Shown here: one piece after another, positions 18,661-26,885 of the stretch | How the letters are laid out: every line of letters begins with the position of its first letter | Numbering within the stretch: position 1 is the stretch's first letter | Assembly (NCBI GenBank): GCA_016705695.1 | Contig: JADJLA010000001.1 | Coordinates: 682,001 to 746,000, forward strand | Reading direction: 5' to 3' | Source: Sphingobacteriaceae bacterium | Lineage (GTDB): Bacteria; Bacteroidota; Bacteroidia; B-17B0; Aurantibacillaceae | DNA length: 64,000 nt | The notes under the pieces: generated by a model | Told to the model about the DNA's origin: nothing | Databases searched by the model: none | What the model saw: only the letters and a program-made list of their open reading frames with translations | Made by a program: the position numbers and the translations under genes

Positions 18661-19022
18661 TGAATTTTTTAGCAGTATTTATTGGTGGAGGTCTTGGGAG
18701 TGTTGTAAGATATCTTCTGGGTTTGGCATTTCAACGCTCTACAATATCATTACCTATCGCCACTTTGATCGCAAATATAATTGCTTGTTTGATCTTTGCC
18801 GTGGCACTTAAATATTTTTCGGTAAAATTAGAATCACCTTCCTTCAAATTATTTTTACTTACGGGAATTTGCGGGGGATTAAGCACCTTCTCTACATTCA
18901 GTTATGAAACTGCCACATTAATGAAACAGGGAAATACAACTTGGGCAATTGTAAATATCGCTATTAGTATTGCTTTATGCATTGGCATGTTTTTTCTTTT
19001 CAATCCAAAGACTGCTGATTAA
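18660..19022 (+). CDS. crcB: fluoride channel CrcB/Fluc
   Basis: 120-aa membrane protein that exports fluoride as a dual-topology dimer. Four hydrophobic segments are visible. Family motifs are GGGLGSVVRYLLG (residues 9-21) with the conserved Arg, an Asn in the second helix (LIANIIACLIF), and the GICGGLSTFSTFSYE block holding the pore Phe residues. It is joined by TAATG overlaps to proline dehydrogenase upstream and to the queuosine precursor transporter downstream. No fluoride riboswitch is possible at the gene because there is no leader. Confidence 0.92.
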   Translation: MNFLAVFIGGGLGSVVRYLLGLAFQRSTISLPIATLIANIIACLIFAVALKYFSVKLESPSFKLFLLTGICGGLSTFSTFSYETATLMKQGNTTWAIVNIAISIALCIGMFFLFNPKTAD

Positions 19023-19693
19023 TGAATCTTTCCAAAAGAAAAGATATTGTTTTTATTATTCTCGCCGGATTTTTTATTACCAATGCAATTGTAGCAGAGT
19101 TAATAGGAGGAAAGTTGGTGCAATTCTTTGGATTATTTACTCAAAGCATTGGTATTATTTTATGGCCCGTTGTTTTTTTGTTAACGGATATCATTAATGA
19201 GTATTACGGAAAAAGCGGCGTAAGAAAACTCACGTACATTACAGTTGGTTTAATTATTTACACTTACATTCTTATTACCATTGGCATCAATATGCAGGCC
19301 ACAAATTTTAGTCCCGTGCCCGATGATGCTTTTAAAACAGTTTTCGGACAAAGTCAATGGATCATTATTGGAAGTATTGTGGCCTTTTTATTTTCGCAAT
19401 TAATTGATGTGTATTTCTTTTGGGTGTTTCGTAGACTTACAAAAGGAAAAATGATCTGGTTGCGCGCCACAGCGAGTACAGTTATTAGTCAATTTTTTGA
19501 CACGTTCATTGTACAATTTATTGCTTTTGTGTTGCCGGGTAATTGGGCTTTTGAAGAGTATCTTAAAAACGCGAGCATGGGTTATGTATTTAAATTACTA
19601 GTTGCCTTAGCATTGATACCGGTAATTTATTTTTTACACGGGGTAATTCATAAATACATTAAAACGGCGGAAGAAGAGGGAGTTAAAAACTAA
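19022..19693 (+). CDS. queuosine precursor transporter, YhhQ family (VUT)
   Basis: 223-aa inner-membrane protein of the YhhQ/VUT (vitamin uptake-like) family, which imports queuosine precursors. Six hydrophobic segments are visible. Recognisable blocks are NAIVAELIGGKLVQ, WPVVFLLTDIINEYYGK, SQLIDVYFFWVFRRLT and STVISQFFDTFIVQFIAF. It is the third gene of a TAATG-linked run, with the start overlapping the crcB stop. Its last 11 bp overlap the 3' end of the convergent gapdh gene, so the two transcripts must cross. Confidence 0.9.
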   Translation: MNLSKRKDIVFIILAGFFITNAIVAELIGGKLVQFFGLFTQSIGIILWPVVFLLTDIINEYYGKSGVRKLTYITVGLIIYTYILITIGINMQATNFSPVPDDAFKTVFGQSQWIIIGSIVAFLFSQLIDVYFFWVFRRLTKGKMIWLRATASTVISQFFDTFIVQFIAFVLPGNWAFEEYLKNASMGYVFKLLVALALIPVIYFLHGVIHKYIKTAEEEGVKN

Positions 19694-20681
19694 ACATCTT
19701 CTTTGTCAATTCCACTAAGCGGTTGCTATAGCCCCACTCATTATCGTACCAGGCAATTACTTTTACTAAATTATTTACCACACTTGTAAATTCAGCATCA
19801 AATAAGGTGCTGTGAGGATTTCCAATAACATCCACACCAACAATTGGATCTTCGGTGTATTCTAAAATACCTTTTAAATAGGTTTCAGAAGCTTTTTTAA
19901 ACGCGGCATTTATTTCTTCGGCGCTTGGAATTGTTTCTAAAACAGCAGTGATATCCGTTAACGAACCATCAGGAACAGGAACACGCATACCGCAACCTCC
20001 AATTTTTCCATCGAGTTCAGGAAATATTTTTGTGATAGCTTTTGCTGCACCTGTTGAGGTTGGAATAATGCTCATGGCTGCTGCTCTTGCTCTTCTTAAG
20101 TCTTTATGCGGAGCATCATGAATGCGCTGATCGTTTGTGTAAGAGTGAACGGTTGTTATAAACGCGTCTTCAATACCAAATTGCTGTAATACTTTTAGCA
20201 TGGGCGCTGCGCAATTGGTTGTACAACTGGCGTTAGAAACGATCACATCATCTTTGGTTAAAATATGATCGTTCACTCCAAGTACAATTGATTTTGTTGA
20301 ATCATCTTTTGCAGGAGCAGAGATGATCACTTTTTTTGCGCCCGCGGTAATGTGTTTTCTTGCGCCTGCTTCGTCGGTAAAAAATCCTGTTGATTCTATT
20401 ACCAGATCAATATTCATTTGTTTCCAAGGTAAAGTGGCCGGATCTTTAGAAGCGGTGATCGTGATCTTCTTCCCATTTACCTCAATAAAATCTTTTCCTG
20501 CTTTAACAGTTCCATCAAAAGCGCGGTGAACCGAATCGTATTTTAATAAATGTGCCAATGTTTCGGCATCGGTAATATCGTTGATGGCAACAATTTCAAT
20601 GTTTGGATCTTTAATGGCATTGCGTAAGTAAACGCGACCAATGCGGCCAAAACCATTTATAGTTACTCTTATCTTTGTCAT
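19683..20681 (-). CDS. type I glyceraldehyde-3-phosphate dehydrogenase
   Basis: Phosphorylating, NAD-dependent glycolytic GAPDH, 332 aa. It has the Rossmann start INGFGRIGR, the catalytic motif SNASCTTNC with the active-site Cys near residue 152, the phosphate-binding STGAAKAI region, and the C-terminal WYDNEWGYSNR. ND after VAI in the first domain is usual for NAD-specific forms. The start overlaps the stop of the upstream WG-repeat-like gene (ATGA), so it is the third gene of an anmK / WG-like / gapdh run. The 3' end overlaps the convergent transporter gene by 11 bp. Confidence 0.96.
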   Translation of the reverse strand: MTKIRVTINGFGRIGRVYLRNAIKDPNIEIVAINDITDAETLAHLLKYDSVHRAFDGTVKAGKDFIEVNGKKITITASKDPATLPWKQMNIDLVIESTGFFTDEAGARKHITAGAKKVIISAPAKDDSTKSIVLGVNDHILTKDDVIVSNASCTTNCAAPMLKVLQQFGIEDAFITTVHSYTNDQRIHDAPHKDLRRARAAAMSIIPTSTGAAKAITKIFPELDGKIGGCGMRVPVPDGSLTDITAVLETIPSAEEINAAFKKASETYLKGILEYTEDPIVGVDVIGNPHSTLFDAEFTSVVNNLVKVIAWYDNEWGYSNRLVELTKKMFSF

Positions 20682-21559
20682 TCGTTCAGTATTTTAAGTT
20701 CATCTAATTTAAAAAGACTTGTTTTAAAGTATTTGCCTTTTATTTTGATATTCACATTATCATTTCCAAGATACGTAATGTCTTCGGCGTTTATTATTTT
20801 TTCTTTTTTAGTGTGAAGGTCGTAAATGATATAATATTCATACGGTTCAAAAACGCGATGGATCACAAAATTCTTGCTTGCATTATCAATGTGGCGGTTA
20901 AAAGTTTGTACTTTTTTTCCGGTAATATCCAACACATCGTCACTGCCATTTAATTTTATTTGAGCAGTACAGCAAATAAAAAGCGTATCAAATGGATTTG
21001 ATTTAATGTGCGTGTATTCCATTGGCACAACCTGTTTTTCGTCTTTATCAATTACCCCATTAAAATACGAAGCGCCCAATGTTTTATTCTCTACAATAAA
21101 ATGATGTTTAATCGAAGAAGGAATGATCTCGTCGTAACCGGCAAATGTTATTTGTTTTAATTGTTTATCTACCACATATTTTTTATCGCGAGCGCTCACA
21201 ACTACATAGTCTTTGTATTGCGTATAATAATCAAACGCTTTTTTATGAAGTGCGAAATAGTTGACGGTGTCATTTTTTACTTTTAATACCAAACTTTCAT
21301 TCTTATCATTCACATACTTGCAAACCATGATCATATTGTTCGTTTTAATGAACTTGTTGGCTGGTTTTTGCGTTTTTACACAGGCCATGCAAATTTTCTT
21401 GGTAGAATCAAACGGAAGGATGGTGTCGTAAATGGGAGGAGAAAGCTCAACACCGTCTTTGGCGAAACCAAATTTATTGTTTTTTTTAAATGTAGAGAGT
21501 TGAGCAAAACTAGCTGCGCTTAAAAAAATAAAGATGAATATGGATAAGGCTCTTTTCAA
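20678..21559 (-). CDS. exported WG-repeat-like protein
   Basis: 293-aa protein with a signal peptide (MKRALSIFIFIFLSAASFAQ), so periplasmic or secreted. The first mature residues (KKNNKFGFAKDGVELSPPIY) and later blocks (VIDKDEKQVVPMEYTHIKSN) follow the WG/beta-repeat pattern G-x-[WF]-G-[FL]...P-x-Y, degenerate. Function unknown. The start codon is TTG at 21559, only 1 nt after the anmK stop; the next upstream in-frame codons reach a stop, so no ATG is available. The stop overlaps the gapdh start (ATGA). Confidence 0.6.
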   Translation of the reverse strand: MKRALSIFIFIFLSAASFAQLSTFKKNNKFGFAKDGVELSPPIYDTILPFDSTKKICMACVKTQKPANKFIKTNNMIMVCKYVNDKNESLVLKVKNDTVNYFALHKKAFDYYTQYKDYVVVSARDKKYVVDKQLKQITFAGYDEIIPSSIKHHFIVENKTLGASYFNGVIDKDEKQVVPMEYTHIKSNPFDTLFICCTAQIKLNGSDDVLDITGKKVQTFNRHIDNASKNFVIHRVFEPYEYYIIYDLHTKKEKIINAEDITYLGNDNVNIKIKGKYFKTSLFKLDELKILNE

Positions 21560-21560
21560 A

Positions 21561-22632
21561 CTAACTCATTAAATAAACGGCACCACCAATACTATTTGCG
21601 TTTGCTCCTGTAACTGTTTTCAAGGTATTTGTTTTATGATGCAATCGTAAATATCCTAAGAATGCAAAAATGATAGCTTCCTTAAAGTTAACGATTGTTT
21701 TAGTGGGAATAACAACTTTACATTTGGTTTTTTGTTTAATTAACGCGATCAAATGGCTATTAAACGTCCCTCCACCTGTAACAAGAACTGTTTGGAGATT
21801 ATTGACATTTATAATATACGCTATTTGTTGGGCAATGTGCTCAGTAAAGGTTGCTAAAAGATCGTTAGTTGTTGTTTTGATCCTCAAAAAAGGCAAGAAT
21901 TGTTTTTCAAAGTCTTCAAATCCTAATGTCCTGCTTCCTTTTATTTTGTAATAAGGCAAGGCATTTAGTTTTTTAAGGAGATCTTTATTCACTTTTCCGC
22001 TTGCTGCAAATTTACCGTTTGTATCAAATGCTTTTCCTTTTTTCTCCGCTAAAAAATTTAAGATCATATTGCAAATGCAAATATCAAAAGCAATACGCTC
22101 TCCTTTTTTATCAAACGAAATATTTGCAATTCCTCCAAGATTCAAACACGAATCGTACTTAGAGAATAATAATTTATCGCCAATAGGAACCAAAGGCGCA
22201 CCTTGTCCTTTTAAAGCAACATCTAAACTACGCAGATCGCAAACGGTTGTTGTTTTTGTTGCCGCTGCAATGCTCGCGCCGCAACCAATTTGTGTGGTGT
22301 ATCCTAATTTTGGCTGGTGGAAAATAGTATGTCCGTGCGAAGAGATCGCATCAGCTTTAAATTTATTTGCGTTAAGGAATTTATTTACACTTTCTCCCAA
22401 ATAGCTTCCAAATTCCTGATTCAATTTTACAAAGTCAACCGCTTTTGAGAAATACGCTTTTTTGAAGCTTGTTTTTTAAAGCCGCCGAATAAGGGATGGT
22501 TTGAGCTGCCAAAATCTTGAATTTATAGCCCTTATTTGCCTTTTTAAAGCGGCAAAGCGCAATATCCAAACCGTCAAGGGATGTGCCGCTCATGAGGCCT
22601 GCAACGGTGTGTATTTGCTTGGTTTTTGTCAA
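21561..22632 (-). CDS. anmK: anhydro-N-acetylmuramic acid kinase, frameshifted
   Basis: Recycles cell-wall 1,6-anhydro-MurNAc to MurNAc-6-phosphate. The reading frame is in two pieces. Residues 1-61 from ATG 22632 (GLMSGTSLDGLDIAL, the family start) run to a stop just after the break. The rest (VDFVKLNQEFGSYLG ... SSHGHTIFHQP ... LNLGGIANISF ... TGGGTFNSHL ... SIGGAVY) lies in another frame to 21561. Dropping one A from the A6 run (plus-strand T6 at 22458-22463) restores ...LQKAYFSKAVDFVKLNQE and a protein of about 356 aa, the family length. This may be a sequencing error, a true mutation, or a slippage site. It is the first gene of an operon with the WG-like protein and gapdh. Confidence 0.88.
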
Positions 22633-22824
22633 TTAATTATTATATAAAATTGCTTGTAAAATGACCGCTATATTTGTACTTCAAGCAATTTGCTTTGTCT
22701 GTTTAGCGCGGGCGGGTTTCTCTCTGAAAAATCTGCCCTCGCACAAAATACGCTATAATATTTTCATCACCTCAAACCCAAATAGCTTCTTGTAAATTTA
22801 GTAAAAACTTTAAAACAACGACCT
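22633..22824. other. divergent intergenic region, anmK / acyl-CoA dehydrogenase
   Basis: 192 bp without a gene. It holds a GC-rich patch unlike its AT-rich surroundings at about 22707-22743, with imperfect inverted arms (GCGGGCGGGTTT and AAATCTGCCCTCGC). A TAAATTTA box about 25 nt before the acyl-CoA dehydrogenase ATG resembles a -7 element with its last base changed. Confidence 0.35.
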
Positions 22825-23902
22825 ATGCATTTTGATTTAAGTGAAGAGCATTTAATGATTCAGAAAGCAGCAAGAGAATTTGCGCAGAATGAATTAAAAC
22901 CGGGGGTTTTTGGGCATGATGGTTGATCCTAAGTACGGTGGAGGCGGTATGGATGCCATTTCATACGTATTGGCCATGGAGGAAATATCTAAAGTGGATG
23001 CAAGTTGCAGCGTTGTTATGAGTGTAAATAACTCACTGGTGTGTTGGGGACTTGAAAAATATGGTACGGAAGAGCAAAAACAAAAATATTTAGTGCGTTT
23101 AGCAAAGGGCGAGATCATTGGCGCATTTTGTTTAAGCGAGCCTGAGGCAGGAAGTGATGCCACATCGCAACGTACAACCGGAATTGACGCTGGAGATCAT
23201 TATGTAGTTAATGGAACTAAGAACTGGATCACCAATGGAAATAGCGCGTCAGTTTATTTAGTAATGGTGCAAACAAATAAAGAGGCAGGGCATAAAGGAA
23301 TTAATTGTTTGATCATTGAAAAAGGAACGCCTGGTTTTGTAATAGGACCAAAAGAGAATAAAATGGGTATCCGTGCCAGCGATACGCATTCATTAATGTT
23401 TGAAAATGTAAAAGTTCCAAAAGCAAATCGCATTGGCGAAGAAGGTTTTGGATTTAAGTTCGCCATGAAAGTATTGAGCGGCGGACGTATTGGAATTGCC
23501 TCTCAAGCATTAGGAATTGCAAGTGGCGCTTATGAATTAGCATTGCAATATTCTAAAGAAAGAAAAGCCTTCGGAAAGGAAATTAGCAAGCACCAAATAA
23601 TTCAATTTAAATTAGCCGATATGGCTACGCGTATTGAAGCATCACGTTTATTAATTTACCGTTCGGCTTGGTTAAAAGACCAACATTTGAATTTTGACAA
23701 AGAAAGTGCCATGGCTAAAGTGTTTGCCAGCGAAACTGCTATGTGGGTTACTACGGAAGCTGTTCAGGTACACGGCGGATATGGTTATGTGAAAGAGTAT
23801 CATGTTGAGCGTTTAATGCGCGATGCAAAAATTACGCAGATCTACGAAGGCACAAGTGAAGTGCAGCGAATTGTTATTTCAAGGCAAGTTTTAGCTTCGT
23901 AA
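22825..23902 (+). CDS. acyl-CoA dehydrogenase, disrupted by an internal deletion and frameshift
   Basis: FAD enzyme of fatty or branched acyl-CoA oxidation. The family N-terminus starts at ATG 22825 (MHFDLSEEHLMIQKAAREFA ... ELKPG). The frame then stops, and the rest resumes from about 22907 (FLGMMVDPKYGGGGMDAISY ... GAFCLSEPEAGSDATSQ ... GTKNWITNG ... HGGYGYVKEYHVERLMRDAK ... IYEGTSE with the C-terminal active-site region). Relatives have about 20-25 residues between KPG and GFLGMM; here they are missing and the frame shifts at GGGGGTTTTT (22902-22911). The remaining part is open to 23902. An assembly error or a real loss of function are both possible. A strong hairpin terminator follows. 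Confidence 0.85.
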
Positions 23903-23918
23903 TAAAAAAGTAAACACA

Positions 23919-23948
23919 AAAAAGCCTCAGAGATCTCTGAGGCTTTTT
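23919..23948 (+). terminator. terminator after acyl-CoA dehydrogenase
   Basis: Perfect palindrome with arms AAAAAGCCTCAGAGA / TCTCTGAGGCTTTTT, followed by further Ts. Confidence 0.85.
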
Positions 23949-23953
23949 GTTCA

Positions 23954-24127
23954 TGTCATTTCTCGATACGATTTTTGCAAGAGGCAGGCAAAATCACCTG
24001 AAATGACAAAGCTTACGAAATCGATTTGGATGTAAGTTCGAGTAGGACGAGGAACGAGTCCGTATCGAGAACTTTTTTCACCGATGTCAGTTCGAGTAGT
24101 CTCGGCTTAGCCGAGACGTAACGAGAA
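23954..24127. repeat. cluster of REP-like palindromic elements (copies 2 and 3 plus a TGTCATTTC element)
   Basis: 23954-24008 is bounded by TGTCATTTC and GAAATGACA and contains TTCTCGATACG. 24031-24072 starts TGTAAGTTCGAGTAG and ends CGTATCGAGAAC with a GGAC...GTCC core. 24085-24127 starts TGTCAGTTCGAGTAG and ends CGTAACGAGAAC with a perfect GTCTCGGC-TTA-GCCGAGAC hairpin. The ends match the element at 13196-13239 (opposite strand). The cluster runs up to the msrA stop codon. Confidence 0.75.
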
Positions 24128-24811
24128 CTATTTCTTCATCTTACTCTTAAATATCTTTTCGAATTTCTCAACCTTAGGTTGGATCACATATTTGCAATAC
24201 TGCTCTTGTCCATTTTGGTTAAAGTAATTTTGATGGTAATCTTCGGCCTTGTAAAATTCTTTTGCAGGGCTAATTTCAGTTACAATAGGATTTGGATAAG
24301 CTCCTGATGCGTTTATTTCAGTTTTGTATTTTTCTGCTAATTTTTTTTGTTCTTCATTATGGTAAAAAACAACCGAACGGTATTGAGTTCCATGATCATT
24401 GCCTTGGTAATTCAATGTTGTTGGATCGTGAGTTTTCCAAAACACTTCTAATAATTCATCAAAGCTTAATTTACTTTTATCGTAAGTTATGCGCGCAACT
24501 TCCGCATGTCCGGTGGTGCCGTTGCAAACTTCACGGTAAGCCGGATTTTTAACTGTACCACCACTATAACCGCTTTCTACAGTTAATACGCCTTCTAAAC
24601 GCTGAAAAACGGCTTCTACGCACCAAAAACATCCGGCACCTAAGGTGGCAGTATCAATATTAGCGCCAGAACCTGTAATAGGTTTTACACTTTCGTTTTT
24701 TGTCTCCATGTTCTTTGTATCGCTTTGATTGTTTTGTGCACAAGCACTTATAAAAAAGACAGCTGAAATAAATGTTGTAGCTATTTTCAGATTTTTTGCC
24801 AATGTGTTCAT
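24128..24811 (-). CDS. msrA: peptide-methionine (S)-S-oxide reductase, exported lipoprotein form
   Basis: Repairs methionine-S-sulfoxide in proteins. The 227-aa protein has an N-terminal lipoprotein signal ending FISACAQ, so it probably acts outside the cytosol. The MsrA catalytic motif GCFWC is at about residues 59-63, followed by GYSGGTVKNPAY, THDPTTLNYQGNDHGTQYRS and the C-terminal YHQNYF. There is no fused MsrB domain. The gene is alone on its strand: a terminator lies upstream, at the end of the preceding gene, and REP-like repeats lie downstream. Confidence 0.94.
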   Translation of the reverse strand: MNTLAKNLKIATTFISAVFFISACAQNNQSDTKNMETKNESVKPITGSGANIDTATLGAGCFWCVEAVFQRLEGVLTVESGYSGGTVKNPAYREVCNGTTGHAEVARITYDKSKLSFDELLEVFWKTHDPTTLNYQGNDHGTQYRSVVFYHNEEQKKLAEKYKTEINASGAYPNPIVTEISPAKEFYKAEDYHQNYFNQNGQEQYCKYVIQPKVEKFEKIFKSKMKK

Positions 24812-24851
24812 ACGCTAATTTACGATGTAAAATTCAAAATATTCTTCTAAA

Positions 24852-24883
24852 AAAAAGATCCCGTTGTTTATCGGGATCTTTTT
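24852..24883 (-). terminator. terminator after the small exported protein gene
   Basis: AAAAAGATCCCG pairs with CGGGATCTTTTT across an 8-nt loop. On the minus strand the stem runs into a T tract. It follows the stop at 24901. Confidence 0.85.
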
Positions 24884-24900
24884 CACAAACTTTAAGAGTT

Positions 24901-25431
24901 CTATTCTTTTTTCTGAGGAGGCTCTTCGCCTTCCATTCTCATTTTATCAGGGGGATTTTTCTTATCCTTTTTAGGCTTACCACCTTTTTCACGGCCGGTA
25001 ACATCAAAATGTTTTTTAAGCTTATCGTTCTTTGTTATCTTATAAGTTCCATCTAGATCCCACTCAAGTTGAATTAAAGATATCATCACCGTTTGATTGG
25101 ATTCATCTGTAGCACTTGCTTCAATTTGTAAATAGCGCACTTCAGTATCAGTTGAATCGGTAAAGATCGAATCTTTCTCTATTCTATACTTGATCCACTT
25201 ATAACCAAATTTCTCATTTAATAATTCACTGAACAGTTTCCCGTTCTTAAATTCCATTACGTCTTTCAGTAATTTCTTTTGAGCAACACCATCCTTTATC
25301 TCGGCTAAACTCATGTTAAAAACACGTTTATTTAGCGGGTCTTTTTCTTTAGTTTGAGCTAAACCGAAAAAAGAAATAGATGTCAATAAAATGGTGAAGT
25401 AAAATTTAGAAAGGGGCTTAAAACTCATCAT
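24901..25431 (-). CDS. exported protein of unknown function
   Basis: 176 aa, not recognised. An N-terminal signal peptide (to about FFGLAQT) is followed by a soluble region with mixed helices and strands (RVFNMSLAEIKDG ... GKLFSELLNEKFGYKWIKYR) and a strongly charged Lys/Glu/Pro-rich tail (KPKKDKKNPPDK ... EEPPQKKE) that is probably disordered. The pattern resembles small Bacteroidota periplasmic proteins with no assigned function. It is divergent from rarA with 77 bp between starts, and ends at its own terminator. Confidence 0.6.
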   Translation of the reverse strand: MMSFKPLSKFYFTILLTSISFFGLAQTKEKDPLNKRVFNMSLAEIKDGVAQKKLLKDVMEFKNGKLFSELLNEKFGYKWIKYRIEKDSIFTDSTDTEVRYLQIEASATDESNQTVMISLIQLEWDLDGTYKITKNDKLKKHFDVTGREKGGKPKKDKKNPPDKMRMEGEEPPQKKE

Positions 25432-25508
25432 ACAAATTTGTTTTCTACTTGCTAATATAGTAATATATTTACAAATAGAAACTACCTATTTAGTTAAAAT
25501 AAATTAAC

Positions 25509-26776
25509 ATGCAACCACTGGCGGAGAGGCTCAGGCCACAGGCTTTGAGCGATTATGTAGGGCAAAAAAAGATCATTGGAGAGGGCACCGCGCTCAGGAA
25601 TGCGATAAAGAACAAACTTTTGCCGTCGATCATATTGTGGGGACCGCCGGGCGTTGGAAAGACCTCCTTGGCCTTTATTATTGCCAATGAATTAAAGCGA
25701 CCATTCTACAGTTTAAGTGCCATTAATAGTGGGGTAAAAGACGTGCGCGAAGTAATTGAAAAAGCTTCTGATAAAAACATTTTCAATACCGAAAAACCAA
25801 TTTTATTCATTGATGAGATTCATCGCTTTAGTAAATCGCAACAAGATTCATTATTATCAGCTGTTGAAAAAGGTGTTGTTACTTTAATTGGTGCTACTAC
25901 CGAAAATCCTTCGTTTGAAGTTATACCCGCACTACTGTCGCGTTCGCAAATTTATGTTTTAGAGCATTTGAGTGAGAGTGAACTTGTGGGAATTTTACAG
26001 CATGCTATTAGTGGGGACGCTATTTTAAAAACAAAGCAAATAGAGTTAAAAGAAACAGATGCGCTCATAAGAGTGAGTGGAGGAGACGCTCGTAAATTAT
26101 TGAATGCGCTTGAGATAGTGGTAAACTCAAGCGATAAAAGTTCTGTAGTTATAACAAATGAATTGGTATTAGAAACCATTCAGCAAAATTTAGCATTATA
26201 CGACAAAAGCGGCGAGCAACATTATGATATTATTTCTGCTTTTATAAAATCCATGCGCGGAAGTGATCCCAATGCTGCTTTGTATTATTTAGCACGCATG
26301 CTCAAAGGCGGAGAGGATATTTCCTTTATCGCAAGAAGAATGATCATTTTGGCAAGCGAAGATATTGGTAATGCAAATCCAAATGCATTGCTCATGGCAA
26401 AAACCTGTTTTGATGCGATCAATATTATTGGAATGCCCGAGGCAAGAATTATTTTGAGTCAATGTGTTGTGTATTTAGCAACATCGGCAAAAAGTAATGC
26501 CAGTTATATGGCTATTGCTGCTACGACATTGTAGATAAACAAGGTGATCTTCCTGTGCCTTTACATTTACGCAATGCGCCAACCAAATTAATGAAGGATC
26601 TTAACTATGGAAAGGAATATCAATATGCGCATAGTTTCGAAAATAATTTTGTTGACCTAGAATATTTACCTAATGAAATAAAAGGCTCGCAACTCTACGA
26701 TCCGGGAAAAAATCCTCGCGAAGAAGAACAGAGAAAATATTTAAGAAGTATTTGGAAAGAGAAGTATGGGTACTAA
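25509..26776 (+). CDS. rarA: replication-associated recombination protein A (RarA/MgsA), frameshifted
   Basis: AAA+ ATPase that acts at stalled replication forks with clamp-loader-like motifs. The first 341 residues carry PLAERLRPQALSDYVGQ, Walker A GPPGVGKT, Walker B ILFIDEIHRF, the sensor region GATTENPSFE and the MgsA domain start (SAFIKSMRGSDPNAALYYLA). The frame then stops at 26532-26534. The C-terminal tail (DIVDKQGDLPVPLHLRNAPT ... GYGY) continues in another frame to 26776. One missing base near 26524 (GCTGCTAC-GACATT) explains the break; restoring it gives about 422 aa, the normal length. Unlike the other breaks, this is not in a homopolymer. Confidence 0.9.
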
Positions 26777-26779
26777 TTA

Positions 26780-26876
26780 TTTCTAGTTCGAAGTTCCTGG
26801 TTCTGTGTGTATAAAACGAAGTCTTTTTAAGTGCTATTAATTTTAGTTCGATACACACAGAACCAGAAACTAGAAA
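26780..26876. repeat. long inverted repeat between rarA and the DHS-like gene
   Basis: The left arm (26780-26812) and right arm (26851-26876) pair over CTGGTTCTGTGTGTAT and TTTCTAGTT; the left arm has about 7 extra bases. The loop is about 38 nt. A second small hairpin AGGATGGT-TT-ACCATCCT (26878-26895) overlaps the stop of the DHS-like gene. It lies between convergent genes, so it could stop transcription both ways, or be a MITE-like remnant. Confidence 0.7.
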
Positions 26877-26885
26877 TAGGATGGT

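Noticed and set aside
26555..26776. Separate 73-codon gene after rarA
   Set aside because: Its sequence is the C-terminal end of RarA in another frame, explained by a one-base deletion.
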